Below, piece after piece: positions 8,790 through 16,702 of a DNA stretch of 64,000 nucleotides. The translations under genes were made by a program, and so were the position numbers. The stretch's first letter is position 1. Every line of letters starts with the position of its first letter. This stretch comes from Bacteroidales bacterium. Its GTDB lineage: Bacteria > Bacteroidota > Bacteroidia > Bacteroidales > UBA10428. The notes under the pieces were generated by a model that did not search any database, was not told where the DNA came from, and saw only the letters and a list, made by a program, of their open reading frames with translations. Location: NCBI GenBank assembly GCA_016929525.1, contig JAFGIP010000003.1:58795-122794 (forward strand). Reading direction: 5' to 3'.

Positions 8790-9128
8790 ATGTTTTCTGT
8801 TGAATTCTACAATCGGACCTATATCATTTCTTCCTACAATATCAGGCGTATTAATTTTAAATATGCTGAGAATTTAAGAAAGCTGGTTCTTCAGGCAATG
8901 AAGCAAAAATGTTCGCAGGTTGTTTTAAATCTTGTAGGGGTAAGGATATTTGATAACATCGCCATTGAGACGTTAAGATTTCTGTGTGGTCTATGCTCAA
9001 ATATGAATATTAAACTGATTATTGTCAATATCGACAGTGAACTGTGTACACAGTTACAGAAAACCGACTTTAGGAATATGTTCGAAATTTCATCACCGGA
9101 AGAAGTAAGCGAACTTACACAGTTGTAG
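8790..9128 (+). CDS. STAS-domain protein (anti-sigma antagonist-like), non-canonical
   Basis: A 112-aa protein with the layout of a single STAS domain: strand VVLNLVGVRIFDN, helix AIETLRFLCGLCS, strand IKLIIVNID, helix, and the ending SSPEEVSEL. In SpoIIAA/RsbV-type antagonists the central loop carries a phosphorylated Ser in DSSG or DSAG; here the loop is FDNIAIE, so that Ser is missing. This points to a phosphorylation-independent or divergent STAS protein. The ATG at 8790 is preferred over the track's TTG at 8769. No RsbW-like kinase or sigma factor is adjacent, though the upstream hybrid kinase has an RsbR-like N-terminus. Fold likely, role unknown. Confidence 0.6.
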   Translation: MFSVEFYNRTYIISSYNIRRINFKYAENLRKLVLQAMKQKCSQVVLNLVGVRIFDNIAIETLRFLCGLCSNMNIKLIIVNIDSELCTQLQKTDFRNMFEISSPEEVSELTQL

Positions 9129-9266
9129 TATTGATCTGGGTTTTAATATTCTAAGATTATAGTTCTCAAAGAAATCCTCTTTCATATCCGTACTTTCCAT
9201 TATCCAATATTTATCGCAGAAATATCCTCCATTAACTATAGTGCATAAGTAATTTACTATTTAAAA

Positions 9267-9297
9267 TTGTCTTTATAGTGTTATATAATTATTTCTG
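9267..9297 (+). promoter_or_regulatory. predicted promoter of the membrane AraC gene
   Basis: TTG at 9267-9269, 20 bp, then TATTTCTG at 9290-9297, a one-mismatch fit to TAnnTTTG. It lies 27 bp before the ATG at 9325. By-eye prediction. Confidence 0.4.
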
Positions 9298-9324
9298 CAT
9301 TCATCAAGAAAACCGTATCAAAGA

Positions 9325-10977
9325 ATGATTCAACCCAGATCATCGAAAATAATTATTGCATCTTTATTCTTGTTTCTGTGTTTCAATGCATTTTCAGCTA
9401 ATGAGTTTATTCTGACCGAAGAAAGTGACTTTCATTATGTATATATCCAGACGAATGAGCCTTATTCAAAACATGATGAACTGATGAGGCAATTCTACCA
9501 GGAATGCATGAAACAAAACCTGGAAAAATATATTACAGGTAAGATGCTAACCATTTATTTTGATGATGATGTACCGTTATGGCGAATAGGCTTTGAAATA
9601 AAAACACAGATCCGGGTTGACAGCCCGCTTACAACAGATGAAATAAACTATAAAAAATGTATACAGAAACAATATACCGGGAACGATATCAAATCGACCA
9701 TACAAATTCTTAAGTTCCGGCTGCAGGAAATGGAACTAATCCAGACAGGACCAACTATAATAAAATGGACAGAAAAATCAAAACTAAGCGAACAATCTGT
9801 TCCTGAGGTTGATATAATAATTCCAACCTCTAGTACCGACTCAACCTCTTTTATAATAGCAAAAACTTCACGTTATATTGTTCTTATATCTATAGTTTTA
9901 TACTTGATGCTGGGTTTTATGGTGCTGATTATAAAAACCAACTGTAAAATCAGAAATCTACTGTTGGCATTTTTTTTATTTTCTTCTGCTCTGGTATTAT
10001 CAGGATGGATCGTTGGCGCATTCCAATATTCCATCTTCTCTGGTTTCCCTTTTTTTTATTATATCGCAAATTTGTTTTGTTTTTTACCCGCTCCGCTTTT
10101 GTTTTTATATACCAGATCACTAATAAAAATGAAATCCAGACTTATAGGTTGGGATCTTCTTCACTTCATACCATTTACCGTTTCTCTTATACTTTGGATA
10201 GATAAATTTTATATACAACCCGCAGAAGTTAAAAGATCATTAATTCTTTCAGAAGAAATCTTTTCAAATTTCTGGGAATTAACAGGATTTATAGTATTAA
10301 ACGGACAAATAATCGGATACATTGGAGCAGCGCTGGTTCTTATTTATACAAGCAGAAAAAAAGTAAAAAACCTTTATGGTATGCAAAACATGCAATATTC
10401 GTGGCTGAACTTTATTTTATGGGGATTTCTCGTAACAAGCTATATCGCTCATCTAAAACACTTGCTGTATAACTATATTGGTGTTTATAGTGAATTACTG
10501 TATATTTTGAGAATTTCAAGCAACCTTGCATTTGTTATAGTACTTTTTTATAAAGGAGTGCTGCATCCATATTTATTTATGCACGGTATTTATCCACTGT
10601 CAAACGGTAGAGATCCATCACTGTCGAGAAGAATGTTTGAGCAATATCGAAACCAGCTTATTGATTATATGAATCATCACAAACCATATTTGATTCCTGA
10701 GATTACATTAGCCGGACTTTCCAATATGACCTCCATACCACAACGTTCCTTGTCAGAAGTGATCAATAAAGGATTTCAACAAAACTTTTTCGAGTTCATA
10801 AACAGCTTTAGAATTGAAGAAGCAAAGAAACTGATTGGCAGTTCGGTTGATAATAACAAAACAATACTTGAAATTCTATATGAGGTTGGTTTCAATAACA
10901 AGTCAGTATTCAATGCTTCTTTTAAAAAACTTACCGGAAAGACACCGACTGAATACAGGTTAGAGGGAGTCAGTTAA
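9325..10977 (+). CDS. seven-TM AraC-family regulator with GyrI-like extracytoplasmic domain
   Basis: A 550-aa membrane-bound transcription regulator. Signal peptide about residues 1-25 (IIIASLFLFLCFNAFSA). Residues about 35-150 resemble a GyrI-like effector-binding domain: TGKMLTIYFDDDVPLWRIGFEI, then QKQYTGNDIKSTIQIL and TGPTIIKW match the pattern of that fold. About 182-420 hold seven hydrophobic segments, which from an N-outside start would put the C-terminus in the cytosol. Residues about 455-550 form an AraC HTH: ITLAGLSNM, EAKKLI, then ILYEVGFNNKSVFNASFKKLTGKTPTEYR. It may sense a ligand outside and bind DNA inside. The following gene has a promoter suited to an activator. AraC and TM calls sure; GyrI-like fold inferred. 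Confidence 0.85.
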   Translation: MIQPRSSKIIIASLFLFLCFNAFSANEFILTEESDFHYVYIQTNEPYSKHDELMRQFYQECMKQNLEKYITGKMLTIYFDDDVPLWRIGFEIKTQIRVDSPLTTDEINYKKCIQKQYTGNDIKSTIQILKFRLQEMELIQTGPTIIKWTEKSKLSEQSVPEVDIIIPTSSTDSTSFIIAKTSRYIVLISIVLYLMLGFMVLIIKTNCKIRNLLLAFFLFSSALVLSGWIVGAFQYSIFSGFPFFYYIANLFCFLPAPLLFLYTRSLIKMKSRLIGWDLLHFIPFTVSLILWIDKFYIQPAEVKRSLILSEEIFSNFWELTGFIVLNGQIIGYIGAALVLIYTSRKKVKNLYGMQNMQYSWLNFILWGFLVTSYIAHLKHLLYNYIGVYSELLYILRISSNLAFVIVLFYKGVLHPYLFMHGIYPLSNGRDPSLSRRMFEQYRNQLIDYMNHHKPYLIPEITLAGLSNMTSIPQRSLSEVINKGFQQNFFEFINSFRIEEAKKLIGSSVDNNKTILEILYEVGFNNKSVFNASFKKLTGKTPTEYRLEGVS

Positions 10978-11022
10978 AAGTTTGTTTGTTTAACACCCTA
11001 AATTTCAGATTTTCCAAATTCA

Positions 11023-11075
11023 CTCCTACGATAAAATGGTCAGATTTTATGCGCTCCTCCTAAAATCAGTCGATC
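11023..11075 (+). promoter_or_regulatory. candidate AraC-type operator: two related elements 31 bp apart
   Basis: Two related sequences start at 11023 (CTCCTACGATAAAAT) and 11054 (CTCCTCCTAAAAT). They share CTCCT and TAAAAT and are spaced 31 bp, about three helical turns. The first contains a perfect inverted repeat ATAAAAT-6-ATTTTAT (11031-11050). The second ends next to where a -33 box would be. The direct-repeat layout suits AraC proteins. No binding evidence. Confidence 0.4.
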
Positions 11076-11092
11076 TGAGTATTTCTGTTTTG

Positions 11093-11100
11093 TAGGTTTG
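11093..11100 (+). promoter_or_regulatory. -7 element of the solute-binding protein gene, no -33
   Basis: TAGGTTTG is a perfect TAnnTTTG match, 32 bp before the ATG at 11132. No TTG/TTTG is present 19-20 bp upstream; that space is occupied by the end of the second repeated element. This is the pattern of an activator-dependent promoter. An unusually good Shine-Dalgarno AAGGAGG lies at 11118-11124, rare for this phylum. Confidence 0.45.
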
Positions 11101-11131
11101 AACTAAACCAAAACAATAAGGAGGACAGAAA

Positions 11132-12772
11132 ATGAAACTTTCAGTTAAACTTACAAAATTGATCTATGTGTTTTGCCTTTTAATAGTCACTTTTCCTCTT
11201 AAATCTCAGAATAAGGAAAAAGTACAGATTAAGTGGTATGTTCAACTAAGTAATGATGAAGACGATCCATACACACTCTCACTGAATGAGCATGTAGAAA
11301 ACTACAACAATTCGCAGGACTCGATCGAATTAATTATTGATCCTTGTTATGTTGGTTGCTCATTTGATGCTACAGACAGTTTGCTTTTAAAAATACAGGA
11401 AGGAAATCCACCTGATATCACCACGCTGAACTATAGTGAACTCTGGGAACATCTTATGGATATAAAACCTTATCTGTCAGGGTATAATCTGAGTAATGTC
11501 GATTCCACATACTTTTTTAAACATGAATACAATGATTCATTGTTATATCTGTCTTTCAGCATATGCCATAATATGCTGTTTTACAATAAAAGTATGTTTG
11601 ATTCTCTTGACATTCCATATCCCCCGGCTGAATATGGTGAGTTATACAATGGTACAGATGTCTGGGATATGGACAAACTGGAAGAAGTAGCGATGCTGTT
11701 AACCATGGATGCAAACGGCAACAATGCTTATGATGAAGAGTTTAATCCTGATACCATTGTTCAGTACGGATATCACTGGCGTTATTCCAATGGGATGGCT
11801 TTTATTAAACCGTTTGGCCAGCCACAGATTGTTAATGAAGACTGTGAAGTGAGTATTCCCTATCAAACCAGACTGGGTTATTCATGGATCAATGAAGGCA
11901 CGTGGAACAAGCATTTTATTCTGCCCGGAGAGGAAAACGAAAATCTGAATTTTGATCCGCTAGGTTCCGGAAAGGTTGGAATGTTAATTACCGGTTCTTA
12001 TTATGTTGAAGAGCTTGATAGTTTACCTTTTGAATGGGATATTGCAGCTACCCCCGAATACAATGGAAATACCAACATTGCATGGAATACAAGCTCATTT
12101 GGAATTTTAAATACATGTGAACACCCGAAAGAAGCTTTGGAAGTAATCTTTGCAATTACCAATATAATAGAGTTGTATGGAACAACAATACCTACTATGA
12201 AAAACCTTAGAACCGGAGTCAGGGATAGTTTGTTATCAAAGTATCCGGATATTAACTGGCAAGTTTTAGATAATACATCCGATCTTATACAGCCTGATGA
12301 AAGTACCGGCGATGCACTTTATTACAATATGGCCGCCTGGAGGCTGGCCAATGACATGCGCGATTACCTGCAATACGATCCATATGCCGATGTAAACGGA
12401 TCACTTGATTTTTATTTCATACCAAGGTGGGAAATTATATTTGCTGATGCATGTACTTCTAATCCTCCAACAGGAGTTGATGAATTAGCTAATGATCAGT
12501 CCACTGTTGAGCCTGATAATATTTGTAAAGTGTATCCTAATTTATTATGCAGCAATACCACGTTTTTTTTCAATATACCTCATAGGGGAATGGTTAAACT
12601 GATTGTGTATAATTCAAATGGACAAAAAATAGAGACACTGATTGAACAATCCTTTCAGCAGGGTGAATATGAGTTTATATGGACAACGCATAATCTGCCG
12701 GCAGGTATGTATTTAGCCAGGTTTGAGCTGGATGATTACTATGAAATAGAAAAACTAATATGTATAAGATAG
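11132..12772 (+). CDS. extracellular solute-binding protein with T9SS type A sorting domain
   Basis: A 546-aa exported protein. Signal peptide about 1-25 (LIYVFCLLIVTFPLKSQ). The body (about 30-450) reads like a family-1 carbohydrate-type ABC binding protein: VQIKWYVQL, NEHVENYNNSQDSIEL, GNPPDITTL, LFYNKSMFDSLDIPYPP, VWDMDKLEEVAMLLT, and later SGKVGMLITGSYYVEEL. The last about 75 residues form a T9SS C-terminal domain: VYPNLLCSNTTFF, VKLIVYNSNGQKIETL, LPAGMYLARFEL. So it should be moved across the outer membrane and anchored or released, which is odd for a binding protein; no permease or ATPase is nearby. Its promoter sits behind the membrane AraC gene. Could be a surface scavenger or signal receptor. 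Domains fairly sure, ligand unknown. Confidence 0.82.
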   Translation: MKLSVKLTKLIYVFCLLIVTFPLKSQNKEKVQIKWYVQLSNDEDDPYTLSLNEHVENYNNSQDSIELIIDPCYVGCSFDATDSLLLKIQEGNPPDITTLNYSELWEHLMDIKPYLSGYNLSNVDSTYFFKHEYNDSLLYLSFSICHNMLFYNKSMFDSLDIPYPPAEYGELYNGTDVWDMDKLEEVAMLLTMDANGNNAYDEEFNPDTIVQYGYHWRYSNGMAFIKPFGQPQIVNEDCEVSIPYQTRLGYSWINEGTWNKHFILPGEENENLNFDPLGSGKVGMLITGSYYVEELDSLPFEWDIAATPEYNGNTNIAWNTSSFGILNTCEHPKEALEVIFAITNIIELYGTTIPTMKNLRTGVRDSLLSKYPDINWQVLDNTSDLIQPDESTGDALYYNMAAWRLANDMRDYLQYDPYADVNGSLDFYFIPRWEIIFADACTSNPPTGVDELANDQSTVEPDNICKVYPNLLCSNTTFFFNIPHRGMVKLIVYNSNGQKIETLIEQSFQQGEYEFIWTTHNLPAGMYLARFELDDYYEIEKLICIR

Positions 12773-12840
12773 GTTTTTGATCATTTGCGTTATCTATCAT
12801 TCCACGGGGTGACTACTTAACCTAATAATACAATCAGAAC

Positions 12841-12866
12841 GTAGAGACACCCCATGGTCTCTCCGG
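12841..12866. repeat. short hairpin of the GTAGAGAC...GTCTCT type
   Basis: GTAGAGACACCCCATGGTCTCT contains the inverted pair AGAGAC / GTCTCT (12843-12848 and 12857-12862). It resembles the dispersed GTAGAGAC-type intergenic repeats I recall from Bacteroidota and cyanobacteria. It is the only structured part of the 272-bp gap 12773-13044, which otherwise holds nothing I can name. A weak terminator for the converging genes is an alternative. Confidence 0.35.
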
Positions 12867-13044
12867 ATATATCCTGCATTTTATGGGTAAATTACTGTTG
12901 CAATTCTGGTAAAGCCCATCCTGCTATTCTTGGCTATAACAATTCTTCCTGATCAGCTACAGAAAACATATTCCTGAAATTTACTTGAAATTTTATCATG
13001 GATAAAGTCAGAGAACATGTGCAACTTTAGAGATTAGTTGGACA

Positions 13045-15450
13045 TTAGTATTCAAAAACCATAATTTCCGAACCGAAATTCCCCTTCATATCAGTACCTT
13101 CCAAAACTGTTATAAATTTCCCTTCAGCTTTAAGAGGAATTAAAATTGTGATGTTATTATTGTTTATTAATTGTAAATCCGGATTCCAGTATATTGTTAA
13201 AGGATATTTACCTGATTCTTTTCTATCATTGATTCGTTGCTCTGAAGGCATAGAAAAACGTTCTGCTTTATGATAACCAAGCATTGAAAACGCTATTTCT
13301 CCCTTTTTCATAAACTGTCCTCTTTTTGTGTAAATTGCGACCACTCCATTTGCACCTCTGGAACCATATATTGCAGCACTCGGGCCTTTGAGTATTTCAA
13401 TTCTGTCGACATCTTCAACGGGGATGCTGTTTATCACACTAAAGTCAGTAGGCATACCATCGATAAGAAGCAATGGATCTGTGCTGCCATAAATAGTGTT
13501 TCTGCCTCTGATTATCATACTGTTACCTGTGATATCCACACCCGGTACTCTCCCACGCATAGCATCAAGCAGATTACTATAACTGCTGGAAAGTTCATGT
13601 CCCCAAATAACATGATCGGGTGTACCATGGATCGACTCTGAAAATATTGAATCGAGTTCTTTTTGTCTTTTTTTCTGCATTTCTCTTATTTCTTCACCCT
13701 TTCTTCGACGATATTCCGACATGTCCATTGCAGAAGTTGATGTACTGAAAAAATTTCCCTGGTAGTTGACTATTGTTTTATCATTATCCTGACCTATATC
13801 GATAAGCAGGTTTTTGCCTCCCCCGGATTTCCTGGTAACAATTTTCACCTCAACTGTATCGTAATAATTGAGATTTTCAAACTTAAAATACCCCTTTTCT
13901 CCCGAAGATGTTTCGAACTCATCATTGTAGGAACTCTGAATATACAATTTTACGCTTGCTCCCGGATATGGTATATCAAAAAGCTCACGTGTAATTCTTC
14001 CTTCAATTGTAATACCTTTTTCGAAATTATATTCCGGAGCCATCTCCTTGTTTTCAAGGATATCTGACCAGCTGAACCTGCTCCAGCCATGCGTTAACAT
14101 AAGAAGTTCGCTATGTCTTTTAACACTGTCAATACTCTGGTCCAGGTAATAAGAGGGATTTTCGATATATCCGTCCAGATCAGATGAAAGTAACATTTTA
14201 GTTATAATATTTTCAGGGGAAGTAAAAGCCTCTTCAGAGTCGATTAACATTGTTGAAAGAGATGCATAGAATGTATGATCGTTAAGACTCTCATCACTTG
14301 ATTCTAAATTTAATTCTAAAGTATCATTTATTTTTTGTGTAGTAATGGAAAAATGAATTAACCTGTCGTGTAAGATAAAATGTAATCTTTCAGCGACAGG
14401 CAGTAGTCTGTTATTGAAAAGTGTAAAATGAATTATGCCGGAAGGAAATATACTTTCATCAATTGACACATTACTATCTCCATCTAAAAGGTTAACTGAT
14501 GTCTGGTAATACATTTTACCACGCACATGCCCAATGATCAGTATTTCATTGGCAGGTCTGTCATTCGATGGGGGTTTGTTTGATCTTACTTCAAGGAATA
14601 TTTTATTTTTTCTAGTCTGTAGCTTCATACCTATCTTATTCTGAACGGCATTCGGAATTTCATACTTTTCTACTTTTCTGTGGTCATTAAATTTTATATA
14701 AGCAGTGTATGTTTCATTTTTTTGCGGCGTGATATCGAAAGATCCCATACCATCATGTTGTGAATTTATTAAAGCAACTACCTCTTTTTTATTATTTTTC
14801 ACAACACCATGGGCATCTGCCGAACCTCCCAGATTATTTACAGCCTTGAAAGCAACACGTGCACTTAGCCCTTCTAAAAGTTCGCCACCTTCAGGGAAAA
14901 ATTTAATGGTATACTGCAAAGTATTTTTTTTAAGCTTCTTTATATTTTTATTGTTCCATTTAGCTTCTTTTGGAGTAATCTGTAATTTTTTAAATTCATT
15001 TCGAACTTCGATGTTTTTAGTAAAAAAGAATTCAGAACCGAAATTTTTCATCCGGTTCGTATAAGATCTGATTTGGTATATACCCTCTGTAATGGTGTCC
15101 TGAAGAAAGAAGCTCCCTTTCCCGGTTCCGTTTTTCATTTTAATTCTGATTGCCTGTACTGCTATTTTCTTAGGGTTGATCAATTCAACATAGATATGAT
15201 TGCTTTTTTCATCGGCTTCATGTGATTCAGCATTAAATAAATAAGCCTTTATCCAGATATGTTCATTAGCAAAGTAATTGGACTTATCTGTATGTACATA
15301 AATTTTTTGAGGATACATTTCTGATAAATACCTGCTTAAAGCACTTTTAATACGTCCAAGATTTTTCTGGGTACTATCCGTCTGAATAAAAGAAAACATT
15401 ATAAAGGCACATGCAATAACAGATATTATATGTTTAGTTCTTTCTTTCAT
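13045..15450 (-). CDS. MG2-domain protein with SusC-like TonB plug, no barrel
   Basis: An 801-aa envelope protein. The start is moved to the Met of MKERTKHIISVIACAFIMF, which begins a clear signal peptide; the track's 15 extra residues spoil it. After cleavage comes an alpha-2-macroglobulin MG2-like region (YPQKIYVHTDKSNYFANEHIWIKAYLF), then further beta-rich domains. A carboxypeptidase-regulatory-like segment follows (ITIEGRITRELFDIPYPGASVKL). Near the C-terminus is a plug of the SusC type: GRVPGVDITGNSMIIRGRNT, DPLLLIDGMP, VEDVDRIEILKGPSAAIYGSRGANGVVAI. No transmembrane beta-barrel follows, so it cannot be a receptor by itself. Such MG2-plug proteins occur in Bacteroidota; function unknown. 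Divergent from yebC. Confidence 0.82.
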   Translation of the reverse strand: MKERTKHIISVIACAFIMFSFIQTDSTQKNLGRIKSALSRYLSEMYPQKIYVHTDKSNYFANEHIWIKAYLFNAESHEADEKSNHIYVELINPKKIAVQAIRIKMKNGTGKGSFFLQDTITEGIYQIRSYTNRMKNFGSEFFFTKNIEVRNEFKKLQITPKEAKWNNKNIKKLKKNTLQYTIKFFPEGGELLEGLSARVAFKAVNNLGGSADAHGVVKNNKKEVVALINSQHDGMGSFDITPQKNETYTAYIKFNDHRKVEKYEIPNAVQNKIGMKLQTRKNKIFLEVRSNKPPSNDRPANEILIIGHVRGKMYYQTSVNLLDGDSNVSIDESIFPSGIIHFTLFNNRLLPVAERLHFILHDRLIHFSITTQKINDTLELNLESSDESLNDHTFYASLSTMLIDSEEAFTSPENIITKMLLSSDLDGYIENPSYYLDQSIDSVKRHSELLMLTHGWSRFSWSDILENKEMAPEYNFEKGITIEGRITRELFDIPYPGASVKLYIQSSYNDEFETSSGEKGYFKFENLNYYDTVEVKIVTRKSGGGKNLLIDIGQDNDKTIVNYQGNFFSTSTSAMDMSEYRRRKGEEIREMQKKRQKELDSIFSESIHGTPDHVIWGHELSSSYSNLLDAMRGRVPGVDITGNSMIIRGRNTIYGSTDPLLLIDGMPTDFSVINSIPVEDVDRIEILKGPSAAIYGSRGANGVVAIYTKRGQFMKKGEIAFSMLGYHKAERFSMPSEQRINDRKESGKYPLTIYWNPDLQLINNNNITILIPLKAEGKFITVLEGTDMKGNFGSEIMVFEY

Positions 15451-15597
15451 GCATGGTAAGTTAGAAATTTCATCGATGGAAGTCAATTCTTTCATATTCT
15501 TTTATTAAATTATTAATGCTTCTTAATATGCTCTTTTCTGATAATTTCTAAATTTTTAAATTTACGCCCTGATTTGTGATAACTAATAAATAAATAT

Positions 15598-16338
15598 ATG
15601 TCAGGTCACAGTAAATGGTCAACAATTAAAAGAAAGAAAGGCGCGGTCGATGCAAAAAGAGGCAAGATATTTTCCCGCATTGTAAAGGAGATACAGATTG
15701 CAGTTAAAGAAGGAGGGCCCGATGCTGAAGCTAATCCGCGATTGCGTTTGGCAATGCAAAATGCCAAAGGTGCTAATATGCCAAAAGATAATGTTGAACG
15801 TGCTATTAATAAAGCAAGTAATGAGGGTGGTGATCTGCAAGAGGTGACTTTCGAGGGTTATGCCCCGAACGGAGTTGCAGTGTTTATTGAGTGTCTGACC
15901 GATAATAACCTGAGAACTGTCAGCCAGGTTCGTTCGGTATTCAATAAACGTGGAGGAAACCTCGGAACAAATGGTTCATTGAGTTTTATTTTCGATCGCA
16001 AAGGAGTGTTTACTGTTAAGAAAGGAGACCTGGATCCTGATGAATTCCAGCTTGAAATAATTGATGCCGGCGTTGAGGAATTTGAAGTTGAAGGCGATGT
16101 ATTTATTATTACCACGGCTATGGAAGACTTCGGCAGTGTTCAAAAGAAACTTGACGAGATGGGTATTGAGATTGAAAATGCAGAACTGCAACGTGTTCCC
16201 AACAACACTAAAGAACTTGCAATTGAAGATGCAAAGCAGGTATTAAGAACAATAGAAGAGTTTGAAGATTTAGACGATGTCCAGAACATTTATCATAATC
16301 TGGAGCTTACCGAAGAGGTAATAGCATCGTTGGAGTGA
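15598..16338 (+). CDS. YebC/PmpR family protein
   Basis: A 246-aa cytosolic protein with the family start MSGHSKWSTIKRKKGAVDAKRGKIFSR and the conserved AMQNAKGANMPKDNVERAI. Family members have been described as transcription regulators (PmpR) and more recently as ribosome factors that relieve stalling; which applies here cannot be read from sequence. Length is normal. It is divergently transcribed from the MG2-plug gene and is followed by the 413-bp leader region of the leu locus, so it is probably a single-gene transcript. Confidence 0.93.
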   Translation: MSGHSKWSTIKRKKGAVDAKRGKIFSRIVKEIQIAVKEGGPDAEANPRLRLAMQNAKGANMPKDNVERAINKASNEGGDLQEVTFEGYAPNGVAVFIECLTDNNLRTVSQVRSVFNKRGGNLGTNGSLSFIFDRKGVFTVKKGDLDPDEFQLEIIDAGVEEFEVEGDVFIITTAMEDFGSVQKKLDEMGIEIENAELQRVPNNTKELAIEDAKQVLRTIEEFEDLDDVQNIYHNLELTEEVIASLE

Positions 16339-16403
16339 CAGAACTTTTTTCAGTAAATTTTGTTCTGTGAATAGCATTATATAATACATTTTTTAAATTC
16401 AGT

Positions 16404-16434
16404 TTTTAATTTCTGATTTTTATCAATACATTTG
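16404..16434 (+). promoter_or_regulatory. predicted promoter of the leu locus
   Basis: TTTT (for TTTG) at 16404-16407, 19 bp, then a perfect -7 TACATTTG at 16427-16434. Transcription would begin around 16440, shortly before the leader peptide ATG at 16454 and well upstream of the terminator hairpin, as attenuation requires. Confidence 0.6.
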
Positions 16435-16453
16435 CAATTCAATTTTAAAACGT

Positions 16454-16519
16454 ATGACAAATAGCATATCTATATTAAGCCTCATTATTCTTCTTGGTAT
16501 TCTTAAATTTCCAGAGTGA
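16454..16519 (+). CDS. Ile/Leu-rich leader peptide of the leu attenuator
   Basis: A 21-codon ORF too short for the track: MTNSISILSLIILLGILKFPE. Five Ile (ATA, ATA, ATT, ATT, ATT) and five Leu codons (TTA, CTC, CTT, CTT, CTT) make up almost half the peptide, with no Val codon. It starts about 20 bp after the predicted -7 box. Its stop codon TGA lies inside GTGAGAATGG (16516-16525), the segment able to pair with the 5' arm of the downstream terminator. A ribosome finishing the peptide would cover that segment; one stalled at Ile or Leu codons would leave it free. Shape and position are those of a classical attenuator leader. Confidence 0.8.
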   Translation: MTNSISILSLIILLGILKFPE

Positions 16520-16563
16520 GAATGGAGTGCATATAGATTAAAATTATAGGAGGCCATTCTCAC
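16516..16563 (+). promoter_or_regulatory. antiterminator pairing of the leu attenuator
   Basis: GTGAGAATGG (16516-16525) is the exact reverse complement of CCATTCTCAC (16554-16563), giving a 10-bp antiterminator that uses the 5' arm and loop of the terminator. The two structures are mutually exclusive. Confidence 0.75.
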
Positions 16564-16586
16564 CAGAGAATGGCCTTCAGCTTTTT
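16551..16586 (+). terminator. attenuator terminator upstream of leuA
   Basis: Perfect 11-bp stem AGGCCATTCTC / GAGAATGGCCT (16551-16561 and 16566-16576) with loop ACCA, followed by TTCAGCTTTTTA. It lies 32 bp after the leader peptide stop and 165 bp before leuA. Confidence 0.85.
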
Positions 16587-16681
16587 ATAGATACTTATAA
16601 TAAGACAATGAAACAATTTCCGCGTAACCTGACAAAAATTTTTGATACTTTGCTACCCCTGCGGGGGGAAGAATGTACAAT

Positions 16682-16702
16682 ACGGATCACGCATCCGTTT
16701 TT
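16682..16702 (+). terminator. second terminator-like hairpin before leuA
   Basis: ACGGAT / ATCCGT with loop CACGC (16682-16698), directly followed by a T-run TTTTT, 50 bp before the leuA ATG. Between the first terminator and this one lie a CCCC-TGC-GGGG hairpin (16656-16666) and an unassigned 35-codon ORF starting at 16608. It may be a second control point or part of an intergenic repeat. Confidence 0.5.

Noticed and set aside
11023-11100. Riboswitch upstream of the solute-binding protein gene
   Set aside because: The repeats lie upstream of the predicted transcription start, so they act as DNA rather than RNA if the promoter call is right.
14705-15064. 119-aa plus-strand ORF inside the MG2-plug gene
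   Set aside because: Antisense shadow of a clear coding gene; composition is the complement of its codons and no family is recognisable.
15451-15495. 15-residue extension of the MG2-plug protein
   Set aside because: It precedes and would disrupt a normal signal peptide that starts at the next Met.
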